Assembly: GCA_015057275.1 (NCBI GenBank)
Contig: SVEO01000003.1
Coordinates: forward strand, 62,001 to 126,000
DNA length: 64,000 nt
Reading direction: 5' to 3'
Origin: Lachnospiraceae bacterium
GTDB taxonomy: Bacteria > Bacillota > Clostridia > Lachnospirales > Lachnospiraceae
Under the pieces are notes generated by a model. That model made no database searches, was not told the DNA's origin, and saw only the letters and a list, made by a program, of their open reading frames with translations. Position 1 is the first letter of the stretch. Every line of letters starts with the position of its first letter. The position numbers and the translations under genes are program-made. Shown here one piece after another: positions 15,913 through 23,195 of the stretch.

Positions 15913-16683
15913 TTATTGATACAAGGACACTTCAACATATAACCGTTCCTTTTTTGTCTGGCCTAAAATTCTCTCAAAACGGAATCTGCCGTGGCCACGT
16001 ACAGATACAATCTGTAATTCTTTGACTGAATCACTACCTGTGCGCACTAATTTGCCCTGTACAAAGACTTTTTCGGCCTGTATGAGGGAAATTGCCTGTG
16101 AGCGTGAAAAATGAAATACAAAGGCAATGAATGCGTCTACACGCAATGATGCGATGCTTCCTTTCAATTGTTTGAACGGAATTTGAAAATTTTCCGGCAG
16201 AGAATCACGCAACTCTGCCTTAATCATCGTATGCTTTATCTTCCGCAGATTTGTTTGGATATATACGCCAATCGCACGGTCGCATATGCAATAAGCAGAT
16301 GTGTCCTGTATGAAGATGTCGCCGATTCTGCTACGGGAAATACCTAAGTTCATAATTGCTCCCAGGAAGTCACGATGCGTTAGTGCATCAGCAAACTTTG
16401 GTGCCACCGGAGTAATGTATAGATAGCATATCTGCTCTGTTACATATTGCTGCATTTGCGTGTCACTATATTCCGGCGGATAAAAGAACACTTTCTTGCG
16501 CTCTGCCACGGGGAAACCACCCTCTAATCGGTAATTTAAATATCCGAGATGTTGTTCCATGCCTCGAAAAATATTTTGCTCATTTAAGTTTAAAAAGTCC
16601 GTGGCCGCGGGAATTCCCCTTGTATAAGACAAATCGCCTAATTCCCATAGGCGATTTGTTAAAAATTCTTCTTCTTTTTTCAT
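15913..16683 (-). CDS. ylmH: YlmH-type S4-domain RNA-binding protein
   Basis: A 256-residue protein with an N-terminal alpha/beta domain and a C-terminal S4 RNA-binding domain (about residues 180-240, with LRVDAFIAFVFHFSRSQA and VFVQGKLVRTGSD). YlmH homologues act in ribosome quality control in Bacillus, binding obstructed 50S subunits. It lies immediately downstream of sepF, as in most Firmicutes. The ribosome site before the ATG is weak, so translation may depend on sepF, which ends 8 bases upstream. Confidence 0.92.
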   Translation of the reverse strand: MKKEEEFLTNRLWELGDLSYTRGIPAATDFLNLNEQNIFRGMEQHLGYLNYRLEGGFPVAERKKVFFYPPEYSDTQMQQYVTEQICYLYITPVAPKFADALTHRDFLGAIMNLGISRSRIGDIFIQDTSAYCICDRAIGVYIQTNLRKIKHTMIKAELRDSLPENFQIPFKQLKGSIASLRVDAFIAFVFHFSRSQAISLIQAEKVFVQGKLVRTGSDSVKELQIVSVRGHGRFRFERILGQTKKERLYVEVSLYQ

Positions 16684-16691
16684 GTCACAAA

Positions 16692-17234
16692 TTAATATAA
16701 TTTCTTTGTTGTGAAAGTTGTCATATCAAAACTACCGGTTAATAACTCATTAAAGTCACCGGAAATCTCAACGGATGGCGGGGTAATAACGAAGATATAG
16801 TTGGAAACCTTCTGCAGATTACCCTCGATTGCATAACAGGAACCACTGGAAAAATCGATAATACGCTGTGAAGTATCAACATTTAATCCTTCAAGATTTA
16901 AAATTACAGCTTTACCGCTTAATAATGTATCAGTAATCTCGCGGGAATCATCGATATTTTTCGGCTTGATAACACAAACCTCAAGCCCCTTTGCCTGTCG
17001 GTCACCCATGGAAACAACCTTGCTTCTGGATGTTTTTTTCTTCGGTGCAGTGGTTCTTTTATATGTAGGCTCATCATCGAAATCATCATCATCTGCAACC
17101 TTTTTCTCTGCCTTTACCGGCTGCTTCTTTACCGGAACATCTTCGTAATCATCTTCAAAATCGTCATCGTAATCATCATAATCATCCATGTCATTTAAAC
17201 GAAACAATCCTAAAAACTTATCTGTAATACTCAT
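16692..17234 (-). CDS. sepF: Cell division protein SepF
   Basis: A membrane-linked partner of FtsZ that bundles filaments and helps form the Z ring in Gram-positive bacteria. The 180 residues start with the amphipathic membrane helix MSITDKFLGLFRL, continue with a long acidic and Lys-rich disordered linker (about residues 15-78, many Asp/Tyr pairs), and end with the globular SepF domain (about 85-178) containing VILNLEGLNVDTSQRIIDF and a GSCYAIEG turn. AAGGAGAATATATT precedes the start. It lies between ylmE and ylmH, the classical order. No DivIVA gene follows ylmH here, whereas a MinE gene is present in the next operon. Confidence 0.97.
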   Translation of the reverse strand: MSITDKFLGLFRLNDMDDYDDYDDDFEDDYEDVPVKKQPVKAEKKVADDDDFDDEPTYKRTTAPKKKTSRSKVVSMGDRQAKGLEVCVIKPKNIDDSREITDTLLSGKAVILNLEGLNVDTSQRIIDFSSGSCYAIEGNLQKVSNYIFVITPPSVEISGDFNELLTGSFDMTTFTTKKLY

Positions 17235-17251
17235 AATATATTCTCCTTATG

Positions 17252-17944
17252 TTAAATATTGTAATTTCTTTCGCCGAAAATACCGGTACCTACTCTGACA
17301 AGTGTGGCACCCTCTTCAATCGCGACTTCGTAATCTCCGGTCATCCCCATGGATAACTCATGCATACTAACATTATCAATGTTTTTTGCCATTATGTCAA
17401 CTGCTAATTCCCTTAATTTGCGAAAATATTTACGATTACTTTCCGCATCTTCCGTGTACGGAGCAATTGTCATCAATCCCTTTATATGCACATGTGGGAG
17501 TTTAGAAATCTCTTCGACCAATGGCAACGTAGCGTCCACGGTCACACCGAATTTTGAATCTTCCTCAGCAACATTGACTTCAATCAAAATATCGCATTCA
17601 ACATTTTTTTTGCAGCATTCTTCTTCCAACTGTAACGCCAGACGATAACTGTCGACCGAATGAATCAGAAATGTTTTATCGATAATATATTTTACTTTGT
17701 TGCGCTGCAAATGCCCGATTAGATGCCAGCGGATATTTTTGTCAAGGAGTTCTTCTTTTTCGCATAATTCCTGCACTTTGTTCTCGCCGAAATCAAGCAC
17801 ATCAAGTGCAAGCACTTCTTTTATATCGGAAATCGGCTTTGTCTTGCTGACCGCAATCAGAGTTACGTTCTCACGCTTGCGCCCTGCACGCTTACAAGCT
17901 TCGGCAACCTTTAATTCCACGTTGCGATAGTTTTTCTGAATCAT
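17252..17944 (-). CDS. ylmE: PLP homeostasis protein, YggS/YlmE family
   Basis: A 230-residue single-domain protein that carries pyridoxal phosphate in an alanine-racemase-like barrel and helps maintain PLP and amino acid balance; no catalytic reaction is established. The cofactor lysine is in IAVSKTKP near residue 33. HLIGHLQRNK, LIEVNVAEEDSKFG and SMGMTGDYEVAIEEGATLVRVGTGIFGER are all diagnostic. ATG 17944 is chosen for the GAGGAGAAGTT ahead of it; the frame is open 17 codons further. It sits between the HlyD-like gene and sepF. Confidence 0.96.
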   Translation of the reverse strand: MIQKNYRNVELKVAEACKRAGRKRENVTLIAVSKTKPISDIKEVLALDVLDFGENKVQELCEKEELLDKNIRWHLIGHLQRNKVKYIIDKTFLIHSVDSYRLALQLEEECCKKNVECDILIEVNVAEEDSKFGVTVDATLPLVEEISKLPHVHIKGLMTIAPYTEDAESNRKYFRKLRELAVDIMAKNIDNVSMHELSMGMTGDYEVAIEEGATLVRVGTGIFGERNYNI

Positions 17945-17954
17945 AACTTCTCCT

Positions 17955-19361
17955 CTATTGATATACAATCTCGGATTCATCAACAAGTGATGCATCTAAA
18001 ACAATATGATCATATACAATCAAGCCGTTGCTGACGCCTTCTTTAATGATGTAATAGTCATTGCTTTCTTCTAAAATCTCAACTCTTTTAAAGATGGTAT
18101 AGCCACTGTTAATTTGATATGCACCCTGAACAACACCGGTCGCACCAATCTGATAGCGCTCACTGGAATCCGGCTTGATGATGATATCCTTTGCCTGTAG
18201 CTGATCTTTTGCAACATAACAGAGTTCATCGGTCACATAATATACCGTTGGAGTGATGAATTTGATGGTCGATGTACCGTCCTCATTATATGTCTCCAAA
18301 TAGAAGCCGTATGAATCACTGTCGCCACCCTGAACGTAATATTCTGCCGGTATGGTATACAAATCAAAATCAACCACTGCCGTCTTCGGAACTTTCAAGC
18401 CTTCTGCCACAGAATCTAAGATTTGCAAATCAATGTAACGCTCGGCCGCATAGCGAACCATAAAACGATAAAAGGTCAATACACCATAAGAACCATCTGC
18501 CTTCGTCTGAATTTCAAAATTACAGCGGGCTTCCATATTGTCTTTTGTAAAGCGTACATTGAGTGATGTCTTTTCTGCATATTTTGTAACATCATCGGCA
18601 GATAATGGAATGACAATCTGCCACACCTCATCCTGAATAATCTTGCCGATTGCTGCATTCGCATTTACCAAATCATTCGACTTTGTTTTGTTGGCAGAAT
18701 AATTAGTTAAGTCAAATAGTCCGGCATGGATACCATCAAGAGTCAATGTTTCATATCCGTCGGTGTTATGCACGACGATACCGGTCTGCGGCGCTTTGAT
18801 AATCTTAAAGACGTTTGACTGGCCATTTGCCTCTAAGGTGTCATAGATACTGTCCAGCATATTGACGCTGAGCGCATCTAATAAAACTGCATTTAAATCA
18901 TACTTGAAATCATAAACAGCAGAGAAACCGTTTGTTTCGTAATTGGCCGTAAACTGCGAAATCTTATCCTTGATATCTTTGATATTTTCGTTCGTTAAAA
19001 TGTTCGATTCTTCTGACGAGGAGGCTAATAATTCGGAAACATAACCGTTTTCGTCAATCGAATACAAGGTAGAATTTACGCTCACACGCTGTCCTTCCTG
19101 TACGTAAAAATTCACATAACCGGCAGTATTCGTCGTAAATATGGTTTCGTCGCGCAAGGCAATACCGGTGTAGGTCTTATTCGCCTGTTCGGAACTACTG
19201 CCCTTTACTACTTCATAATAACTGATTTTATCGCGTGTAATATAAGCTACAATATAAAAAAGAAGGTACAGAAAAACAACACCGAAAATTACAACGCCGA
19301 TGTTTAACCGAAACCTTCGCTTATGCATATGTACTACTTTTTTCTTCTTTGCTTTAGCCAT
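17955..19361 (-). CDS. HlyD-like membrane-fusion / adaptor protein
   Basis: A 468-residue protein with a basic N terminus, one transmembrane helix (about residues 19-42) and a long extracytoplasmic part. A biotinyl-lipoyl-like half near residues 80-110 (TAGYVNFYVQEGQRVSVNSTLYSID) and a second half near 185-200 (APQTGIVVHN) flank a helical hairpin, the typical HlyD plan, followed by beta-barrel regions. No ABC transporter or outer-membrane partner is adjacent, so it may not be an exporter subunit. It is the first gene of the operon with ylmE and sepF, 10 bases from ylmE, suggesting a role at the envelope in division or morphogenesis. Function unknown. Confidence 0.75.
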   Translation of the reverse strand: MAKAKKKKVVHMHKRRFRLNIGVVIFGVVFLYLLFYIVAYITRDKISYYEVVKGSSSEQANKTYTGIALRDETIFTTNTAGYVNFYVQEGQRVSVNSTLYSIDENGYVSELLASSSEESNILTNENIKDIKDKISQFTANYETNGFSAVYDFKYDLNAVLLDALSVNMLDSIYDTLEANGQSNVFKIIKAPQTGIVVHNTDGYETLTLDGIHAGLFDLTNYSANKTKSNDLVNANAAIGKIIQDEVWQIVIPLSADDVTKYAEKTSLNVRFTKDNMEARCNFEIQTKADGSYGVLTFYRFMVRYAAERYIDLQILDSVAEGLKVPKTAVVDFDLYTIPAEYYVQGGDSDSYGFYLETYNEDGTSTIKFITPTVYYVTDELCYVAKDQLQAKDIIIKPDSSERYQIGATGVVQGAYQINSGYTIFKRVEILEESNDYYIIKEGVSNGLIVYDHIVLDASLVDESEIVYQ

Positions 19362-19413
19362 CGTGTATACTCCACTCCATTTTGTCGCAATTGTCCCTTT
19401 ACAAACTTATATT

Positions 19414-19443
19414 ATTGTACTCTTAAACCAGGGGATAAGTCAA
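19414..19443 (-). promoter_or_regulatory. Promoter of the HlyD-ylmE-sepF operon
   Basis: On the - strand, TTGACT (19438-19443), 18-base spacer, TACAAT (19414-19419). It lies 53 bases upstream of the HlyD-like start codon. Confidence 0.62.
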
Positions 19444-19556
19444 TCAATTTATCATTTTTTCAAAAAATTTTATCGTTTTTTATGGAAATAATTAACAGAT
19501 ATATCTTTGGGAAGATTGGGAAATCTAATAACAAAATTATGAATGGAGGAAATAAA

Positions 19557-19766
19557 ATGAATTCCAAAGCACTTGATTATACCGCGTTAGTTATCACAAT
19601 CATCGGCGCCGTCAATTGGGGACTGATTGGATTTTTTAAATTTGATTTAGTTGCATTTTTATTCGGCGACATGACACTTCTGTCTCGAATCGTTTATGCA
19701 GTAGTCGGTTTATGCGGATTATATCTGATTTCCATGTTCGGCAGAATTGCATCTATGGGCGAATAG
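19557..19766 (+). CDS. DUF378 small membrane protein
   Basis: A 69-residue protein with two hydrophobic segments (about residues 7-30 and 40-62) and the family signature TIIGAVNWGLIGFFKFDLVA. Its role is unknown. It is the only + strand gene between 10.4 and 63.7 kb and is divergent from the HlyD-like gene. AATGGAGGAAATAAA precedes ATG 19557; the frame is open further upstream but overlaps AT-rich non-coding sequence. A hairpin shared with mgsA follows. Confidence 0.9.
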   Translation: MNSKALDYTALVITIIGAVNWGLIGFFKFDLVAFLFGDMTLLSRIVYAVVGLCGLYLISMFGRIASMGE

Positions 19767-19799
19767 GAAAAAGCTGGTCTAACGAAATGTTAAACCAGC
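19767..19799 (-). terminator. Terminator shared by mgsA and the DUF378 gene
   Basis: GCTGGT (19773-19778) pairs with ACCAGC (19794-19799), with inner TAAC/GTTA pairs. On the - strand the stem is followed by TTTTTCC, a good intrinsic terminator for the ten-gene morphogenesis run. It can also serve the convergent DUF378 gene. Confidence 0.78.
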
Positions 19800-19808
19800 C
19801 TACATAAA

Positions 19809-20204
19809 TTATTTGTACATTTGTCTCCACTCTAAGTCGCCTCGTTCTAAGGACTTGATTAACAGTTCTGCTGTCGCAAGATTTGTCGCCAGCGGAATGT
19901 TGTGCGTGTCACATAAACGAACTACCTTATTGATATCCGGTTCGTGCGATTTAGCGCTCAAAGGATCTCTTAAAAATATAATCAAATCGATTTGATTTTG
20001 TTCGATTTGAGCACCAAGCTGCTGCTCACCGCCGAGATGTCCCGCCAAAAACTTATGGATGGATAAATTGGTTACTTCTTCAATTAATCGACCCGTTGTT
20101 CCTGTTGCGTACAATTCGTGTTTACTTAAGATTCCTCGGTACGCAATACAAAAATTCTGCATGAGCTTTTTCTTTGCATCATGTGCGATTAATCCGATGT
20201 TCAT
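19809..20204 (-). CDS. mgsA: Methylglyoxal synthase
   Basis: Converts dihydroxyacetone phosphate to methylglyoxal and phosphate, a bypass used when sugar phosphates build up. The 131 residues match the family. The start [15 protein letters not shown], the ATGTTG phosphate-binding motif and the region [16 protein letters not shown] with its catalytic Asp are clear. ATG 20204 has TGGGAGGGATTAC ahead of it; a longer open frame runs back into rodA and is not used. It is the last gene of the mre-min-rodA run, an arrangement common in Clostridia. Confidence 0.95.
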   Translation of the reverse strand: MNIGLIAHDAKKKLMQNFCIAYRGILSKHELYATGTTGRLIEEVTNLSIHKFLAGHLGGEQQLGAQIEQNQIDLIIFLRDPLSAKSHEPDINKVVRLCDTHNIPLATNLATAELLIKSLERGDLEWRQMYK

Positions 20205-20218
20205 GTAATCCCTCCCAA

Positions 20219-21352
20219 TTAGCTGTTTTTGTGCATACTGATATTGAGTACAATACCTACACCCGCATATAAACTGAGCAACGAGCTTATGCCGTAACTC
20301 ACAAATGGCAATGTTAAGCCGGTATTCGGAATCAGCATCGTAACAACCGCCATATTGATGATTGACTGAATACCAATCAGCGAAGCGAAGGAACATGCAA
20401 TAATCTTTCCATCCAAATCCGCCGCTCGTCCACCGACAATAAAACATTCCACAATGATGCAAAAGAGTAATAGGATCAGCACTGCACACCCGACAAAGCC
20501 TAATTCTTCACCGACAATGGCAAAGATAAAATCGGTGTGAAGCTCAGAAAGAAACTCACCGTTCTTTACACTGGTTACGGTGTTATTATTTAAGCCTTTT
20601 CCGTACAAACCGCCCGAGCCGATGGCGATGACAGATTGTTCCTGCTGCTCGCGCAACACGGCAGCTTCTTCGTTCGTCTCGTCGTAGAATCCGACAATTC
20701 GGTTGTACTGGTAGTCTTCTAATATTGTTTGGCCCGGCTGCATAATAAGAAACGCTAAGATTGCTACCAGCGGTACCGCAGCAACGATTGCCCCGAAAAT
20801 AATCTTCCAGGAAATACCGGCAACGAACAAAATCACACAGAAGACAAGGCAGATGACAATACTCGTCGATAAGTCCGGCTGGTCCAAAATGAGCGCAACC
20901 GGAATGACAAGCAGCACACACATGAAAAACAACTGTGTCAGCTTGTTTAAGCGCTGATAATGTTTGCTGATCAATGCCGCAAAGAACAATATCAAAAATA
21001 ACTTTGTAAATTCAGATGGCTGCAGATTCAGGCCTGTGCTGCCCAACTCTATCCATCTTTTTGCACCCATATTAATACTACCAAAAAAACGAACAATTAT
21101 CAATAAGGAAAGGTTAAGAAAATAATAAATCCAGTAAAATTTCAGCACAAATTTATAACTGAACAGCGTCAAAACCAAACAGGCAACCAGTCCTAAAACC
21201 ATACCGAAAATCTGTCTGGAACCGTAGCCCGCCGAAGCACTGTCAATGACATAAATGCCGAGAATATTCAGTGCAAGCACGAAAAACAGTAATCTTATGT
21301 TCAAATGTTTCCATTGGTAACCCTTTAGTGTATTCTTAATTTTTTCTAACAT
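20219..21352 (-). CDS. rodA: Peptidoglycan polymerase RodA (SEDS family)
   Basis: A 377-residue polytopic membrane glycosyltransferase that polymerises lipid II for side-wall growth with its PBP2 partner. About ten hydrophobic helices are visible. SEDS motifs include [37 protein letters not shown] and the C-terminal [18 protein letters not shown]. FtsW and SpoVE share these motifs; placement with mrdA and mreBCD favours RodA. GGGAGGAAGAAATACTAC precedes the start and minE ends 24 bases upstream. Confidence 0.93.
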   Translation of the reverse strand: MLEKIKNTLKGYQWKHLNIRLLFFVLALNILGIYVIDSASAGYGSRQIFGMVLGLVACLVLTLFSYKFVLKFYWIYYFLNLSLLIIVRFFGSINMGAKRWIELGSTGLNLQPSEFTKLFLILFFAALISKHYQRLNKLTQLFFMCVLLVIPVALILDQPDLSTSIVICLVFCVILFVAGISWKIIFGAIVAAVPLVAILAFLIMQPGQTILEDYQYNRIVGFYDETNEEAAVLREQQEQSVIAIGSGGLYGKGLNNNTVTSVKNGEFLSELHTDFIFAIVGEELGFVGCAVLILLLFCIIVECFIVGGRAADLDGKIIACSFASLIGIQSIINMAVVTMLIPNTGLTLPFVSYGISSLLSLYAGVGIVLNISMHKNS

Positions 21353-21376
21353 GTAGTATTTCTTCCTCCCATGTTG

Positions 21377-21649
21377 CTATGAAACGTGTCGTAAATCCTT
21401 AATTGGAATGTTGGCCAGTAACACTCTGCCGGCTTTCTTCCCATCTTTTACATCACTTTGTGCAATTTGCAGCTCTACATTTTCGAAATCGATTGCCATA
21501 TACTTGGAAATGACATGCACAATATCTTTTTTCATCATCTCCATCATCTCCGGCGAACAATCCGCGCGGTCGGAAATTAATAATAAGGAGATTCTTTCTT
21601 TTGCAATGCTTCCGGATGTCTTTGGTGAAAACATATGAAACAGTCTCAT
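21377..21649 (-). CDS. minE: Cell division topological factor MinE
   Basis: A 90-residue protein that stimulates MinD ATPase and drives Min oscillation so that septa form at mid-cell. The N-terminal amphipathic helix MRLFHMFSP and the anti-MinCD segment ISLLLISDRADCSPEMMEMMKKDIVHVISKYM (residues 20-51) are typical. Its presence, without DivIVA in the window, points to an oscillating rather than pole-anchored Min system. Confidence 0.95.
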   Translation of the reverse strand: MRLFHMFSPKTSGSIAKERISLLLISDRADCSPEMMEMMKKDIVHVISKYMAIDFENVELQIAQSDVKDGKKAGRVLLANIPIKDLRHVS

Positions 21650-21679
21650 ACTTACCCTCTCCTTCTGACGCAGTGCAAT

Positions 21680-22474
21680 TTAGCTTGCAGGTTTAAACAG
21701 ACCTGCGAGGCGGAAAAAGATACTCTTCTTCGCATCAAGATTTAAAAACGGCACATCTTCTCCGCAAATCCTGCGGCTGATGTTTTCATAGGCAATACCG
21801 GCGATACAGTCTTTTCCCGCCAGCGGTTCGCCGTGATTTGTGGAAATCACAATCTGTTCGTCGTCCGGAATGGCACCGATGAGCTCGACGGCAAGAATAT
21901 CGACAACATCCTGGACGGATAACATATCGCCTCTGCGTACCATGTCCATGCGGATGCGGTTGACAATCAGATGTATTTTGCGGAATCCTGCAGATTCTAA
22001 CAGACCGATGATGCGGTCAGCGTCGCGAATCGCTGAAATCTCCGGCGTGGTGACTACAATTGCATGGTCTGCGCCGGCAATGGCGTTTTTAAATCCTTGC
22101 TCGATACCGGCCGGACAGTCAAGAATCACATAGTCATACTGCTGCTTCAACTCGTTTGTCAGTGTAATCATCTGCTCCGGTGTAACACATGTTTTATCTC
22201 TTGTCTGCGCAGAAGGGAGCAAAAACAAATTTTCGTAACGCTTGTCCTTCACTTCTGCCTGCCGGATCCGGCAGTGTCCTTCTAACACATCAACCAGATT
22301 GTAAATGATACGATTCTCAAGCCCCATGACGACATCCAAATTTCGTAGCCCGATATCTGTATCAACCAAAATCACCTTTTTACCGGCTTTGGCAAGCCCA
22401 ACACCTAAGTTTGCCACCGTCGTCGTTTTACCGACGCCGCCTTTTCCTGAGGTAACAACAATAACTTCACCCAT
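21680..22474 (-). CDS. minD: Septum site-determining ATPase MinD
   Basis: A 264-residue ParA/MinD ATPase that recruits MinC to the membrane. The deviant Walker A GKGGVGKTT is at residues 9-17, followed by LVDTDIGLRNLDVVMGLE and VILDCPAGIEQGF. The C terminus KSIFFRLAGLFKPAS is the amphipathic membrane-targeting helix. ATG 22474 is preceded by ATGGAGGAACGT; an ATG four codons earlier overlaps that site. It is in the order minC, minD, minE. Confidence 0.97.
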   Translation of the reverse strand: MGEVIVVTSGKGGVGKTTTVANLGVGLAKAGKKVILVDTDIGLRNLDVVMGLENRIIYNLVDVLEGHCRIRQAEVKDKRYENLFLLPSAQTRDKTCVTPEQMITLTNELKQQYDYVILDCPAGIEQGFKNAIAGADHAIVVTTPEISAIRDADRIIGLLESAGFRKIHLIVNRIRMDMVRRGDMLSVQDVVDILAVELIGAIPDDEQIVISTNHGEPLAGKDCIAGIAYENISRRICGEDVPFLNLDAKKSIFFRLAGLFKPAS

Positions 22475-22533
22475 ACGTTCCTCCATTCAACCTTTACGGT
22501 GTGATAATTCTTAAATTTTCCTTGCACTTTGTG

Positions 22534-23169
22534 CTAAATGGAATGTATCTGTATGGTATCTTGGTAGAGGGTGGCAATGGTAAATGCATTGCCGGTTCTA
22601 ACGTATCTTTTGCCGGTTAAATTCCTTAATGAGGAACCTATTTTTAATTGTTCCGGGCGAAAATTCATGGCAGCAACATAGGCTTCTTCGTCGCCGCAGA
22701 TGCCTGCGTGCGCAGCTCCTTCCAGCGTACCTATGACGGTTATACTGCCGACGCATCGGATTTTTGCCCCTTTTTTGACGTCACCGATAATGACAATACT
22801 TTTGTATCCTTCTAGTACCTGCCCAAACTCCAAGGTTCCTTTGTAAAAATTGCCGTGAGCCGCGGACATTTGTAATAGCTTTTCTTTTAATGTGTGACGG
22901 TAAAGAGCCGCACGCTCCTTATTCTCGTCTATGATGCATGCAACCCGCATGTCGGAATTTGTTTCAATGGAATCCAAAATCCGCCGTTCTTCTAATGTCG
23001 ATAACGTTCTGCCCTCAAACGATAAGGCAATCTGCGCATCTTTGAAGAAATGAGCCGCATTATGTACGTTTTCTTGAATATCGTTAAGTAATTCTTCAAA
23101 CGGTATTGCTTCATCCAAAATAAGACGGATACCATTTGGATTTCCTTTAATGATACATGAATTTTTCAA
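22534..23169 (-). CDS. minC: Septum site-determining protein MinC
   Basis: A 211-residue FtsZ inhibitor. The N-terminal domain (about 1-100) is the FtsZ-binding part; the C-terminal beta-helix (about 110-205) has GDVKKGAKIRCVGSITVIGTLEGAAHAG, the MinD-binding repeat region. The best start is TTG 23169 (MKNSCIIKGNPNG) because TTTTGGAGGTTACG lies just before it; another TTG eight codons upstream lies ahead of that ribosome site and has none of its own. It lies 26 bases after mrdA. Confidence 0.93.
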   Translation of the reverse strand: MKNSCIIKGNPNGIRLILDEAIPFEELLNDIQENVHNAAHFFKDAQIALSFEGRTLSTLEERRILDSIETNSDMRVACIIDENKERAALYRHTLKEKLLQMSAAHGNFYKGTLEFGQVLEGYKSIVIIGDVKKGAKIRCVGSITVIGTLEGAAHAGICGDEEAYVAAMNFRPEQLKIGSSLRNLTGKRYVRTGNAFTIATLYQDTIQIHSI

Positions 23170-23195
23170 CGTAACCTCCAAAAGCCGGTTCAAAT

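Noticed and set aside
23170..23193. TTG start of minC eight codons upstream
   Set aside because: The GGAGG site lies between the two TTG codons and serves the downstream one.
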